From WJKG01 sp964627305 (GTDB lineage: Bacteria; Zixibacteria; MSB-5A5; GN15; FEB-12): a stretch of DNA of 64,000 nt. The DNA lies in assembly GCA_964627305.1 (NCBI GenBank), contig CAZVHP010000007.1, positions 1 to 64,000 of the forward strand. The letters run 5' to 3'. This document shows, one piece after another, positions 18,117 through 26,557 of this stretch (within the stretch, counting starts at the first letter, position 1; each line of letters opens with the position of its first letter). The notes under the pieces were generated by a model that saw only the letters and a program-made list of their open reading frames with translations, did no database searches and was not told the origin of the DNA. Made by a program: the position numbers and the translations under genes.

Positions 18117-19040
18117 TCAGTCATCGAGGTCCCAGGGGAAGAAACGGTGTCGGCCGCGTTTGGGAGGTTTGATCTGCTGATGGCGTTCGTGCACAAGCTG
18201 CCCGAATTCCGCGCCAAGAATGAACACGATCGAGCTGTAGTATATCCAGAAGACAACCGCGATACCCACCAGATAGGCGCCATAGATCCGCTGCAGGTTG
18301 ACGGCATTGGCGAGGTAGAAGCCAAACAACTCCTTGGCAATCACCCAGAGAATGGCGGTGGCCAGCGCACTGGCCAGCGCGGCGCGTTTGGGGGGGCGCC
18401 TTGTCGGCACCATATAGAAGATGAACAGAAAGGCCAGCGTAATCAGGACAAACTGACCCGCCCAGATGACCACGCCGACCACCAGTCCGGTATCGAAGGG
18501 CGCCAGAACGGCGATCTCTTCGGTTAGCCGCGTGACAACGCTCAGCAGGGGAAACACCGTAGTCGACAACAGGAAGTACGCCAGCACCATCAGGATCAGC
18601 CCGAAATCGCGCAGCTTGGAGACAAGGATGGATTCCGAGTCGTTGATCTTGTAAACCTGGTTAAGAATCGTGCGCATGGCTCCAAACAGGCCCGATGATG
18701 CGAACAGCAACCCGAAAAAACCCAGGGCGCCGGCCAGCCGCTTGTACATCGTGAATTCGCGGATCCTCTTGAGAACTATCTCCTTAATGAAGTCCGCGTA
18801 TTCCGGGTACGGGATGGCGTTGTCGATGAAGCCCACAATATCATCGGTGATCGACTCCCGCGTCAGCAGAAGACCGATAACCGCAAAGACGATTAGCACC
18901 AGTGGCACCATGCAGATCAGCAGCGAAAACGCCAGGCCGCCGGAAGCAAGGAACACGTGGTGCCGGTCGGCGCGATTGTACACACCGCCGACATAGTACC
19001 TGGTGGTTTCCCAGGCTGCTTTCAGTTTGCCGACAGGCAC
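18117..19040 (-). CDS. YihY/BrkB-family inner-membrane protein
   Basis: The 307-residue protein has about six hydrophobic segments and family blocks of the YihY/virulence factor BrkB group: HHVFLASGGLAFSLLICMVPLVLIVFAVIG near the N-terminus, RTILNQVYKI in the middle, and YGAYLVGIAVVFWIYYSSIVFILGAEFGQL near the C-terminus. Members were once mislabelled ribonuclease BN; their real role is unsettled, possibly transport. The gene follows mscS by six bases on the same strand and is probably co-transcribed with it. Confidence 0.88.
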   Translation of the reverse strand: MPVGKLKAAWETTRYYVGGVYNRADRHHVFLASGGLAFSLLICMVPLVLIVFAVIGLLLTRESITDDIVGFIDNAIPYPEYADFIKEIVLKRIREFTMYKRLAGALGFFGLLFASSGLFGAMRTILNQVYKINDSESILVSKLRDFGLILMVLAYFLLSTTVFPLLSVVTRLTEEIAVLAPFDTGLVVGVVIWAGQFVLITLAFLFIFYMVPTRRPPKRAALASALATAILWVIAKELFGFYLANAVNLQRIYGAYLVGIAVVFWIYYSSIVFILGAEFGQLVHERHQQIKPPKRGRHRFFPWDLDD

Positions 19041-19046
19041 CGTTGT

Positions 19047-19958
19047 CTATTCTCCATTACCGGCATTTCTGTGGACGCGCAGCGGCGGCGCGCTACCATC
19101 CTTGCCCTGCCCCATGTACACCGTGCGATGCGGGAACGGGATCTCGATACCCTTCTGATCGAAGGCGATCTTCAGGCGACGGTTGAACTCACGCCCCACG
19201 AACCACTGGCGGATCGGTTGGGTCTTGATGCGCGCCTTGATGATCACGGCCGAATCGGCAAACTTGTCAACCCCGAGCACCTCTATCGGCTCAAGAATGA
19301 AATCAGCATACTTCTCGTCGTTCCGAAGGCTCTCGTCAACTTCGCGCATCACCGCAATCACTTCATCGGTGTTCTCGCGATATGCCACACCCACTTCCAG
19401 CGGATAGAACGAAAACTCCTTGGTCATGTTGGTCACGGTGTCGATCATACCATTGCGCACATAATGGACATTGCCGGCGAGGTCCCGCAAAACAGTGTTG
19501 CGCAACGTGACGCGCTCGACAATGCCGCCGCGGCCGCTGATCTGGACAACGTCGCCGACCCGGATCTGGTCCTCGATCAGGATGAAAAACCCGCTGATCA
19601 CATCGGAGACCAGATGCTGAGCACCGAAACCGACCGCCACACCGATAATGCCGGCCGCGGCCAGAATCGGCCCGATATTGACACCGAATTGACCAAGGAT
19701 GATCATGAACACGATAGCCCACAACCCCACGACGACCACGTAGTTGACCAGTGAACTGAGCGTGGCCGCGCGCTTTTTCATCTCACCATCGAACTTCTCG
19801 CGCTCCAAAAGCGTACTGAACAGGCGCGTAATCAGCAGTTTCAGGACCTTCTGAGTGATCAGGGCCACAACGACTATGATGAGAATGCGGATGGCCATAC
19901 CCAGAAGCATGGGGTAATCCAGACCCCTGAAGAATTCCGAAAAGAAACCAAGTTCCAT
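19047..19958 (-). CDS. mscS: Small-conductance mechanosensitive channel (MscS family)
   Basis: The 303-residue protein has the MscS core: TM segments at about 15-35 and 65-85, a pore-lining helix rich in Ala and Gly (ILAAAGIIGVAVGFGAQHLVSDVISGFF), the beta domain that follows (IRVGDVVQISGRGGIVERVTLRNTVLRD) and a cytoplasmic cage with a final FPHRTVYM. It releases solutes on hypo-osmotic shock from the inner membrane. The gene is first of a likely two-gene unit with the BrkB-like gene. It begins ATG at 19958; the upstream 540 bases hold no clear gene. Confidence 0.92.
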   Translation of the reverse strand: MELGFFSEFFRGLDYPMLLGMAIRILIIVVVALITQKVLKLLITRLFSTLLEREKFDGEMKKRAATLSSLVNYVVVVGLWAIVFMIILGQFGVNIGPILAAAGIIGVAVGFGAQHLVSDVISGFFILIEDQIRVGDVVQISGRGGIVERVTLRNTVLRDLAGNVHYVRNGMIDTVTNMTKEFSFYPLEVGVAYRENTDEVIAVMREVDESLRNDEKYADFILEPIEVLGVDKFADSAVIIKARIKTQPIRQWFVGREFNRRLKIAFDQKGIEIPFPHRTVYMGQGKDGSAPPLRVHRNAGNGE

Positions 19959-20497
19959 TGGTCACATCCCTGTTTGCAGTTGTTGCGTAAGCACGCGGCG
20001 CTCTGGCCGTCCGAACCACAGCAGCTTTGGCGCCTCGTATGGCAAATAAAGGAGAATATACCACAGATGCAAGAGCGCAGAACAGCCAATCCGCATGGGC
20101 CGTCCCGGGGATACTCATCCTGTGCCACGTCACTGCCGCGCCACGAACGAACGAGTGCCGCGATCCATACTGTACTGGCCATAACACATTGGCGGGGCAT
20201 TAGTTCACATGTGTCGGCGATGGGCCATTCGGGCCACCGGAGCACTCGCCACGATGATACACTCGCCCGCTGCAAACCTGCATGACCGCCCACAAGACCG
20301 TCTTGCGCCGACAGCACAGACGCCCGCAGGAAAAAACACTGGTGGGAGGGAACCAACGCCAACCAAGATACGTTATCAACAATAGTTAGACAAATGCGAT
20401 ATGATAGCGAATATCAATAGACAACCTGCAAACATAACGGCTGAATGGTGAATCAGGACAAACGCAATCGCGCTCCGGCAGCCGCCAAGAGGACAAC
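19959..20497. other. Gene-free divergent intergenic region
   Basis: The 539 bases between mscS (minus) and folE (plus) contain only open frames without family resemblance or good ribosome sites. AT content rises just before folE (20370-20430), where its promoter probably lies; I see no strong -35 box. Confidence 0.45.
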
Positions 20498-21142
20498 ATG
20501 AAGGCAATGGAAAAGGCAATCGAACTGACCAGAACTGAATCGACCGATCAGGAGTTCTCAGTCCATACCGTGGACGAGCTGGTGAAGAGAACGGACCCGA
20601 TAGAACAGCTCTTCCGGGACATGATAGTGCAGTTGGGCGAGGACCCCGGGCGCGAGGGACTGCTGAAGACGCCCGCGCGGGCCGCCAGGGCGATGCGGTT
20701 TCTGTGTCAGGGCTACCAACAGGATGTCGAGGCGGTCATCAACGGCGCCCTGTTCAGCTCCGATGCGACCGACATGGTTGTGGTCCGTGATATCGAGCTG
20801 TACTCGCTGTGTGAGCACCATCTGCTGCCCTTTGTCGGCAAGGCGCACATTGCCTATATCCCCAATGGCAAGGTGCTGGGGCTGTCGAAACTGGCGCGGG
20901 TCGTGGATGTTTTCGCCCGTCGGCTGCAGATTCAGGAGCAGCTCACCAACCAGATTGCCAGGTGTATCCAGAAGTACACCGACGCCAAAGGGGTTGGCGT
21001 GGTGATCGAGGCCCGGCACATGTGCATGATGATGCGAGGAGTGCAAAAGCAGAATTCGAGCATGACTACCTCGTGCGTGCTGGGAGAGATGCACGATGAT
21101 CCGGCGACCCGGGCGGAGTTCTTCAGCCTGGTGCGCCGTTAG
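20498..21142 (+). CDS. folE: GTP cyclohydrolase I
   Basis: FolE converts GTP to 7,8-dihydroneopterin triphosphate, the entry to folate or queuosine-type pathways. The C-terminal core from about residue 35 is highly conserved: GEDPGREGLLKTPARAARAM, the zinc ligands in SLCEHHLLPFVGKAHIAYIPNGKVLGLSKLAR, and IEARHMCMMMRGVQKQNSSMTTSCVLG. The zinc residues Cys and His of CEHH and the later Cys of RHMCM are present. Length is 214 residues with a slightly long N-terminus. GAGGA precedes the ATG. It is monocistronic as far as can be seen. Confidence 0.96.
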   Translation: MKAMEKAIELTRTESTDQEFSVHTVDELVKRTDPIEQLFRDMIVQLGEDPGREGLLKTPARAARAMRFLCQGYQQDVEAVINGALFSSDATDMVVVRDIELYSLCEHHLLPFVGKAHIAYIPNGKVLGLSKLARVVDVFARRLQIQEQLTNQIARCIQKYTDAKGVGVVIEARHMCMMMRGVQKQNSSMTTSCVLGEMHDDPATRAEFFSLVRR

Positions 21143-21408
21143 CGGAAGGTGCAGCTTCATCAGGCAGCGATAAGAAAAGTCAATCTCGCAATCGGAAAGC
21201 GCGGCTCTTGGCAGTGGAGGCCGCGCGCAGCCGGTCAGGCATCGTTTCTGATCGGCTGTTCCTTTTTGGGGATCGGGCGTTCGTACAATCACATGTGCCA
21301 CATGTGCGAAGCGACTATTGACGGCCGTTCGTGCCGGGTGTTTCTTGAGGCAGCGACTCAAGGAATCACACGCTGTCAGAATCCCATTGATGGAAGGAAG
21401 GCCGGACG

Positions 21409-21987
21409 ATGAGAGTATTGGTGCTCAACGGAAGCCCTCGAAAGAACGGAACAGTCTTTTCTCTGCTCAAAGCCATAACCGAACCTCTATCGGCCGAGCA
21501 TGACGTCGAGTGGATTGATGTGTGCAAACTCAATATGAGATACTGCACAGCGTGCATGGTCTGCCGAGAGAAGGAAACATGTGTACTGCCTGAAGATGAT
21601 GCTCAGATGGTGGGCCGGAAGATAGGGCAGGCCGACGCCCTGGTCGTTGGTACACCGACACACTGGGGGAACATGTGCGCACCGCTGAAGCTTCTTTTCG
21701 ACCGCAATGTTCCGGCATTCATGGGGGAAAGCTCCGGCGGTATGCCCGTTCCAAGGCAGAAAGGGAAGCGTGCGGTGATCGTGACTGCATGCACGACACC
21801 GTGGCCCTTCAACTTCATTCTTCCCGAGAGCAGGGGAGCCATCCGAGCCGTCAAGGAGGTTCTGCGCTACGGCGGTCACAAGATTGTCGGTACCATAACG
21901 AAGCCAGGGACCAAAAAGTCACGAGAGATTGCTTCATCCCTGACGACAAGGGCAATTCGTTTGGGAAAGAAGCTCGTAACGAGATGA
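21409..21987 (+). CDS. Flavodoxin-fold NAD(P)H reductase with iron-sulfur flavoprotein motif
   Basis: The 192-residue protein begins with the FMN phosphate loop of the flavodoxin-like reductases (VLVLNGSPRKNGTV) and has the TPTHWGNMCAPLKLLFDR block. Residues 46-60 contain CTACMVCREKETC, a C-x2-C-x2-C-x5-C pattern as used for the 4Fe-4S cluster of iron-sulfur flavoproteins (Isf). It probably transfers electrons with FMN and perhaps a cluster in the cytoplasm. GGAAGG lies upstream of the ATG. Partner and physiological role are unknown. Confidence 0.82.
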   Translation: MRVLVLNGSPRKNGTVFSLLKAITEPLSAEHDVEWIDVCKLNMRYCTACMVCREKETCVLPEDDAQMVGRKIGQADALVVGTPTHWGNMCAPLKLLFDRNVPAFMGESSGGMPVPRQKGKRAVIVTACTTPWPFNFILPESRGAIRAVKEVLRYGGHKIVGTITKPGTKKSREIASSLTTRAIRLGKKLVTR

Positions 21988-22072
21988 CCTTCCAACAACC
22001 GCATCGACCCGGACTGACAATTTCGCTGCGCGTCATTGCCAGCCGATCATGCGAAGCAATGGAGAACACCAC

Positions 22073-22552
22073 ATGACCTCACAAGAGCTTTTGGCGAACC
22101 TGCTGAAGTTGAACAACGATGCCGCCAAACGGACACTCGACGGAATCACCAGCGAAGAGGCGGGGACAAGTCCGCACCCGGACTGCAACTCGGCGCATTT
22201 CGTGCTGGGGCATATCGCCACGTACCGCCTCGAAATGGCGAAGCACCTGACTATCGACGTATCTTACGACCTTGGCAAGACGTTTGCCTGGGGCGCGAAG
22301 GACGAGAACCGGGCGGCCTATCCGCCGCTGGCGAAACTGCATGAGGTGCTGGACGATGTCGGCGCGAAGCTTGCGCAGCGGCTTGCCACGATCACTGACG
22401 AGGAGCTGGCCACCGAAGGACCGTACGAGGTAGCGCCGATGCCGAAAACGATCGCGGGGGTGCTGGCGTTTCTGGTGTTCCACGAGTCCTACCATGTCGG
22501 ACAACTGGGCTATCTGCGGCGGTTTAGCGGTCAGGACCGGGCATTTGGTTAG
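22073..22552 (+). CDS. DinB-family protein
   Basis: The 159-residue protein (from the ATG at 22073, GGAG upstream) has the four-helix pattern of the DinB superfamily: an N-terminal helix, HFVLGHIATYRLEMAK with a potential metal histidine, and a C-terminal FLVFHESYHVGQLGYLRR block whose HxxxH is a usual metal-binding pair. DinB-like proteins often act as metal-dependent thiol transferases, but the substrate here is unknown. It follows the flavoprotein gene at 85 bases on the same strand. Confidence 0.8.
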   Translation: MTSQELLANLLKLNNDAAKRTLDGITSEEAGTSPHPDCNSAHFVLGHIATYRLEMAKHLTIDVSYDLGKTFAWGAKDENRAAYPPLAKLHEVLDDVGAKLAQRLATITDEELATEGPYEVAPMPKTIAGVLAFLVFHESYHVGQLGYLRRFSGQDRAFG

Positions 22553-22644
22553 GAATTGATGTGCTGTTGGACGTTTGCGGTGGCTGCAGCGTAGTATAGT
22601 ACATATATTGAGACGTAATCAGTGTCCTGTTCACAACGGGAGAA

Positions 22645-25014
22645 ATGAGGGGCATGTCTGTGTCTGATTGCTGCAAGCGTCATCGCCGGGCGGGTTTCGC
22701 CGGGAGTGTAGTGCGGCCGGTCGCCTCCCTGGTAGTTTTGCTTGTCTCGTTGCTCGCGACTACGGTGCTCAGCGCCGAGGCACTCTCCGGCCACTTCGTG
22801 CCCTCGGGGGCGATCGCCGGGCAGGTGATCGATGTCTCAACGGCGCGGCCGCTGCCGGGAGCCACGGTACGGCTCGAGGGAAGCCCGCGCGTGACCGGGA
22901 CCGACAGCAGCGGGCACTTCCTTTTCGCTGTGGTGCCCGCCGGCAGTTATCAGCTTCGCGTCTCCAGTGTCGGGTACAAAACAGCGCAGCGTTCGGATGT
23001 GATTGCCCGGTCGGGCCGAACCACGCGCATCGTGATGGGCCTGGCGCAGTCGGTGACGAGGGTTGAGGGCGCGGTGGTCAGCGGCGGATGTTTCAGTCAG
23101 CCTGCCCTGGAGCACCCGGGGACCGTGTCCTATAACACGGAGGAAATCCGCCGCTCGCCGGGATCGGCCGGCGATGTGAGCCGGGTGATGCAGAACCATC
23201 CGGGGGTATTCAAGAACGGCCTGGCGATCAATCACCTGATCGTACGCGGCGGTTCCCCCACCGAAAACGGGTTCTATCTGGACAATATCGAAGTTCCCAA
23301 CATCAATCATTTCCCCGTCTTCGGAACCACCGGCGGCGCCATCAGTCTGCTGAATCCTGATTTCATAGAAGAGGCGACCTTCTATGCGGGCGGGTTTCCC
23401 GCCTCGTATGGCGGCCGTTTGTCATCCGTTATGGCGCTCCGGTTTCGGGAAGGCAGTCGCGAGCAGACCGTCTTCCAGACCGACATGGGGCTGTCCGGGC
23501 TGGGCGCGATCGGCGAGGGACCGCTGGGTCGTGGCCGCGGAAGCTGGATGCTGGCCGCCCGTCGCAGTTACCTTGATGTCCTGACCGAGGCGCTCGGCGT
23601 CGGCATCCTGCCGCGTTTTTCAGACTACCAGGGAAAAGTTGTCTGGGATGTCTCACGCTCGCACCGGGTGAGTGTGCTGGGAGTTCTGGGGGTGGATGAC
23701 GTGACGATTGACCGACAGCACGATGTTTCTGTCTACGGCACGACCGAAGCCTGCGAATACACGCTGGGCGTCAACTGGCGCTGGCTGTGGGGACAACACG
23801 GCCTGTCGGAGTTGTCGCTGTCTCAGAAGGCAACCGATTTCGAACTGGACTACCGAAGCGACGACAACAAACGGCAGCAGATTCTCAACCGTCAGCATCG
23901 CCGAAGCACACAGGTTCGCAGTGTCAACCGATGGCGTCCGGGACGAATGCACCAGCTGGAGCTGGGCGGTGAGTACAAGTGGACCCGGCACGAGGTCGAT
24001 CTGTTTGACTATGAAGACATGCACCCGTTCGGATACCCGCCGATAAACGTCGTGATCGCCGACACCGTGTCGGACAACCGCTCGGCTCTTTTTGCGACGT
24101 ATACGCTGCGCCCGAACCAGTGGCTCGATCTTTCGCTCGGTGCGCGCTTCGACCGTTTCGAGTACACGCGGGTCGGTCATGTGGGGCCACGCCTGAGTGC
24201 GGGGCTGGCGCTGACCGAGTCCACCCGGCTGAAAGCGGCCTATGGTGTGTATTACCAGCAGTTGCCGATGCTGATGCTGATGCAGCGCGAGAAGTACCGG
24301 GAGCTTCCGAGCCTGCAGGCAAAGCACGCCGTGGTCGGGCTGGAGCACCGCCCGGCATCCAACACGCGGCTGACGCTGGAGGCCTACTACAAGGCGTATG
24401 ACGATTTCCCGATGGATCGCTCGACACCGGAGCTGTTCATAGCCGATGAGGTCGTGTACCGCTACGGATATAGCTGGTATCAGTTGCTGACCGATTCGGG
24501 AGAGGCGCGCTCGTATGGAGTGGAACTGGTCTGCCAGAGCAAGCTGGTTTCGCAGGTGCACGGTTTTGTCGGGATGGGCTGGTCGCGTGCGGAGTATCGG
24601 GGGCTGGACGGTCTCTGGCGGGACCGGGTGACCGACAGCCGCCTGATGCTGACAGCGCAACTGGGGGTGCGCCCCGGCGCCCACTGGGAGGTGGGGCTGC
24701 GGTTCGTGTACGCCGGTGGCACGCCATATACGCCAATGCGTTTGGCAACCACACCACCTTACCAGTTCCCGCCTATGCAATGGTGGCAGTGGGACCGTTC
24801 GCGGGTGAACGAGTCCCGCAATCCTCCGTATCACTCGCTCGATGTACGGGTGGACCGGCGGTTTCAGTTCAGCGGTTCCAACCTGATCGTATATGTGTCG
24901 GTGTGGAATGTGTTCAACCACGCCAATAAGCTGTCTGGATACAGCGAGTTCGTGGACAGCGACGACCTGGTGCTGGGGATCGTGCCGATCGTGGGGGTGG
25001 AGTTTGAGTTTTAG
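22645..25014 (+). CDS. TonB-dependent outer-membrane receptor
   Basis: The 789-residue protein has a signal peptide (hydrophobic segment near 24-44), a carboxypeptidase regulatory-like domain (about 55-130: AIAGQVIDVSTARPLPGATVRLEGSPRVTGTDSSGHF), a plug domain (about 145-245, with GVFKNGLAINHLIVRGGSPTENGFYLDNIEVPN) and a beta-barrel to the end, which finishes with aromatic-alternating EFEF as outer-membrane proteins do. It should import a ligand using TonB energy; the ligand cannot be told and no partner gene is adjacent. ATG at 22645 (GGGAG upstream) or 22654 are both possible. Confidence 0.88.
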   Translation: MRGMSVSDCCKRHRRAGFAGSVVRPVASLVVLLVSLLATTVLSAEALSGHFVPSGAIAGQVIDVSTARPLPGATVRLEGSPRVTGTDSSGHFLFAVVPAGSYQLRVSSVGYKTAQRSDVIARSGRTTRIVMGLAQSVTRVEGAVVSGGCFSQPALEHPGTVSYNTEEIRRSPGSAGDVSRVMQNHPGVFKNGLAINHLIVRGGSPTENGFYLDNIEVPNINHFPVFGTTGGAISLLNPDFIEEATFYAGGFPASYGGRLSSVMALRFREGSREQTVFQTDMGLSGLGAIGEGPLGRGRGSWMLAARRSYLDVLTEALGVGILPRFSDYQGKVVWDVSRSHRVSVLGVLGVDDVTIDRQHDVSVYGTTEACEYTLGVNWRWLWGQHGLSELSLSQKATDFELDYRSDDNKRQQILNRQHRRSTQVRSVNRWRPGRMHQLELGGEYKWTRHEVDLFDYEDMHPFGYPPINVVIADTVSDNRSALFATYTLRPNQWLDLSLGARFDRFEYTRVGHVGPRLSAGLALTESTRLKAAYGVYYQQLPMLMLMQREKYRELPSLQAKHAVVGLEHRPASNTRLTLEAYYKAYDDFPMDRSTPELFIADEVVYRYGYSWYQLLTDSGEARSYGVELVCQSKLVSQVHGFVGMGWSRAEYRGLDGLWRDRVTDSRLMLTAQLGVRPGAHWEVGLRFVYAGGTPYTPMRLATTPPYQFPPMQWWQWDRSRVNESRNPPYHSLDVRVDRRFQFSGSNLIVYVSVWNVFNHANKLSGYSEFVDSDDLVLGIVPIVGVEFEF

Positions 25015-25193
25015 GGGGAGCAGGGCAGTATGGGGGGAGGACAGTACTTGAGAGACCTTCGTGGCTGCGCGGCGGTCGTTTCGCTATCAAGCTTGACTGC
25101 AACGCCGCTTTGAGGCATTATGAGCCTGCGCTCTGGCTGAATCGACAGCCGCGCCACGTGGATGTTGGATCACTCTGATCGAGGATTTCGCAC

Positions 25194-26249
25194 ATGTCCG
25201 ATCTGCAGTACGATTGCTCCACCGATTCTGAGCATGTGATCAAGCTCGAATCGCAGTTGGTGGCCGCTGTCTGGCTGTCGGCAACCGCGCCGGCCGGTCG
25301 GGCAGTGTGCTTTGAGGTGCTTACCGCCCTTGTTGGTGAGGGGGCCAAAATCAAAGTGACCGGCACCAGCGAGAACGGTGCAAGGCTCGGCCAGGTCTCC
25401 GGCAAGGTCTACTGCAATCGCTTCTCGGGCGAGTTTTCGGTGCCCGATGATGCCCGGCTTGGCGACAAAGTGTACTTCACGGTGAGCCTGCCCGACAACG
25501 GTCTCGAGGCGGAATCCGGCCGTATCAGTGTCGTACCCCCCATTCGCGTGGCGGGCATGAGGTGGTCATCTGATCAAGTGCGGCGTGGCGACATCGTCAC
25601 CATGTCGGCCGACATTACCGGGCTTCCGAACGGCTCCGAGATCGAGTTCGTGCTTCTCGAGCACAGCTCACGCGGTGCCCACGAACGGGTGGCGGTGATC
25701 CCGGCGAACGTGTCCAACGACCGGGTCGAGGCCCAATGGGAGTTCGAATACCACAGCAACACAAACGACATACCGACCCAGGCAGAGCTTGAACCCTATG
25801 GCGGGTCGTACAGCCCACCTCGTTACTTCTTTGTGATTCGAGCCGACGGACAGGACTTCGGCCGGGAGCAGGAGTCCGGGCTGCTGGAGTTCCGGGACGT
25901 GATCAATATGGAGTTTGCCGATCCTGATGGTTCGCCGCTGGCTGACGAGGATTATGCTATTACGCTGCCCGATGGAACCCAGCGGGAGGGGAAACTTGAT
26001 TCGCAGGGGCGGTTGCATATTGACGATGCTCCGCCGGGCCCGGTGGTGGTGAGCCTGCCGGCAGTGGCCGATCGGGGGGGCGACGACTCTGACTCTGACC
26101 CGGACTCGAACTCGGACTCTGAGTCAGACTCAGACTATGACTCGGACTATGACTCTGGCACTGAGTCAGGCTCGAACCCAAGCTCAGACTTAGGCACAGA
26201 GACCCAGTCAGAGACAGAGTCAGACGATTCACAGGCCGCCAGTCCGTAG
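25194..26249 (+). CDS. Orphan protein related to the C-terminus of the T6SS PAAR protein, Ser/Asp tail
   Basis: The 351-residue product has no signal peptide or TM segment. Residues about 120-290 align in motif order with the C-terminal half of the PAAR protein at 58842-59936: RRGDIVTMSADITG, VEAQWEFEYHSNTNDIPTQ, SGLLEFRDVINMEF, YAITLPDGTQREGKLDSQG versus the PAAR's VGDTVTLSADVSG, IEADWEYRYTEDTDDVQTA, SGLLEYRDYVEISL, YRLIFDNGQILEGTLDSNG. Residues about 298-345 are an acidic Ser/Asp/Glu tail. The first 110 residues are another beta-rich segment. It lacks PAAR repeats. I infer a T6SS-associated accessory or spike-extension protein located 14 kb from the cluster. GAGGA precedes the ATG. Confidence 0.65.
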   Translation: MSDLQYDCSTDSEHVIKLESQLVAAVWLSATAPAGRAVCFEVLTALVGEGAKIKVTGTSENGARLGQVSGKVYCNRFSGEFSVPDDARLGDKVYFTVSLPDNGLEAESGRISVVPPIRVAGMRWSSDQVRRGDIVTMSADITGLPNGSEIEFVLLEHSSRGAHERVAVIPANVSNDRVEAQWEFEYHSNTNDIPTQAELEPYGGSYSPPRYFFVIRADGQDFGREQESGLLEFRDVINMEFADPDGSPLADEDYAITLPDGTQREGKLDSQGRLHIDDAPPGPVVVSLPAVADRGGDDSDSDPDSNSDSESDSDYDSDYDSGTESGSNPSSDLGTETQSETESDDSQAASP

Positions 26250-26261
26250 GTGGATCCCGTG

Positions 26262-26316
26262 GAGGGATGTCGAAACCTCGCTTTGCGACCCCTTCGGGGC
26301 AGGGGTTTCGACCTAC
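26262..26316. repeat. 55-bp palindromic repeat, inverse copy
   Basis: This is the reverse complement of 1363-1417 with one mismatch. The ends GTCGAAACC and GGTTTCGAC are conserved. A partial copy of its right part follows at 26321-26344. Confidence 0.85.
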
Positions 26317-26381
26317 ATTGTTCGGGGCAGGGGTTTCGACCTACTTTCTGGGGTACCGGGCAGGCCGGGAGGCCTGCCGCG

Positions 26382-26526
26382 CACGAAACGCCACCCATAG
26401 CAGAGCCGTGGGGCGGTGGGGCAGGGCAGGCATGAAACGCCACGCATAGCAGCGGTGGGGCGGTCGGGCAGGGCGCGCATGAAACGCCACGCATAGTGGT
26501 GGGGCACCGGGCTGTGGGTGGTGCGC
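26382..26526. repeat. Three-unit tandem repeat, unit about 47-49 bp
   Basis: Each unit begins with a GAAACGCCACGCATAG-like core (first unit CCACCCATAG) followed by a GGTGGGGCGG-rich stretch. There are three diverging units. The pattern is a minisatellite, not a CRISPR array, because units abut and the spacers are alike. Confidence 0.6.
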
Positions 26527-26557
26527 ATCGCTAACCGAGGCCTCAACATCACAATAC

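Larger units (their letters stand above)
26250..26557. repeat. Repeat-filled intergenic cluster
   Basis: The region between the orphan PAAR-extension gene and the convergent porin gene carries no gene. It holds one full and one partial copy of the 55-bp palindromic repeat (26262-26316, 26321-26344), the GC hairpin shared with 10-118 in inverse orientation (26358-26385), and a three-unit tandem repeat (26382-26526). Confidence 0.75.

Noticed and set aside
19874..20362. Minus-strand ORF of 162 codons upstream of mscS
   Set aside because: It overlaps the mscS start in another frame, is rich in Cys/Arg/Ser with no domain, and is better read as intergenic sequence.
26250..26557. Possible CRISPR array
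   Set aside because: Repeat units are directly adjacent or have similar intervening sequence, there are only three, and no cas genes are present.
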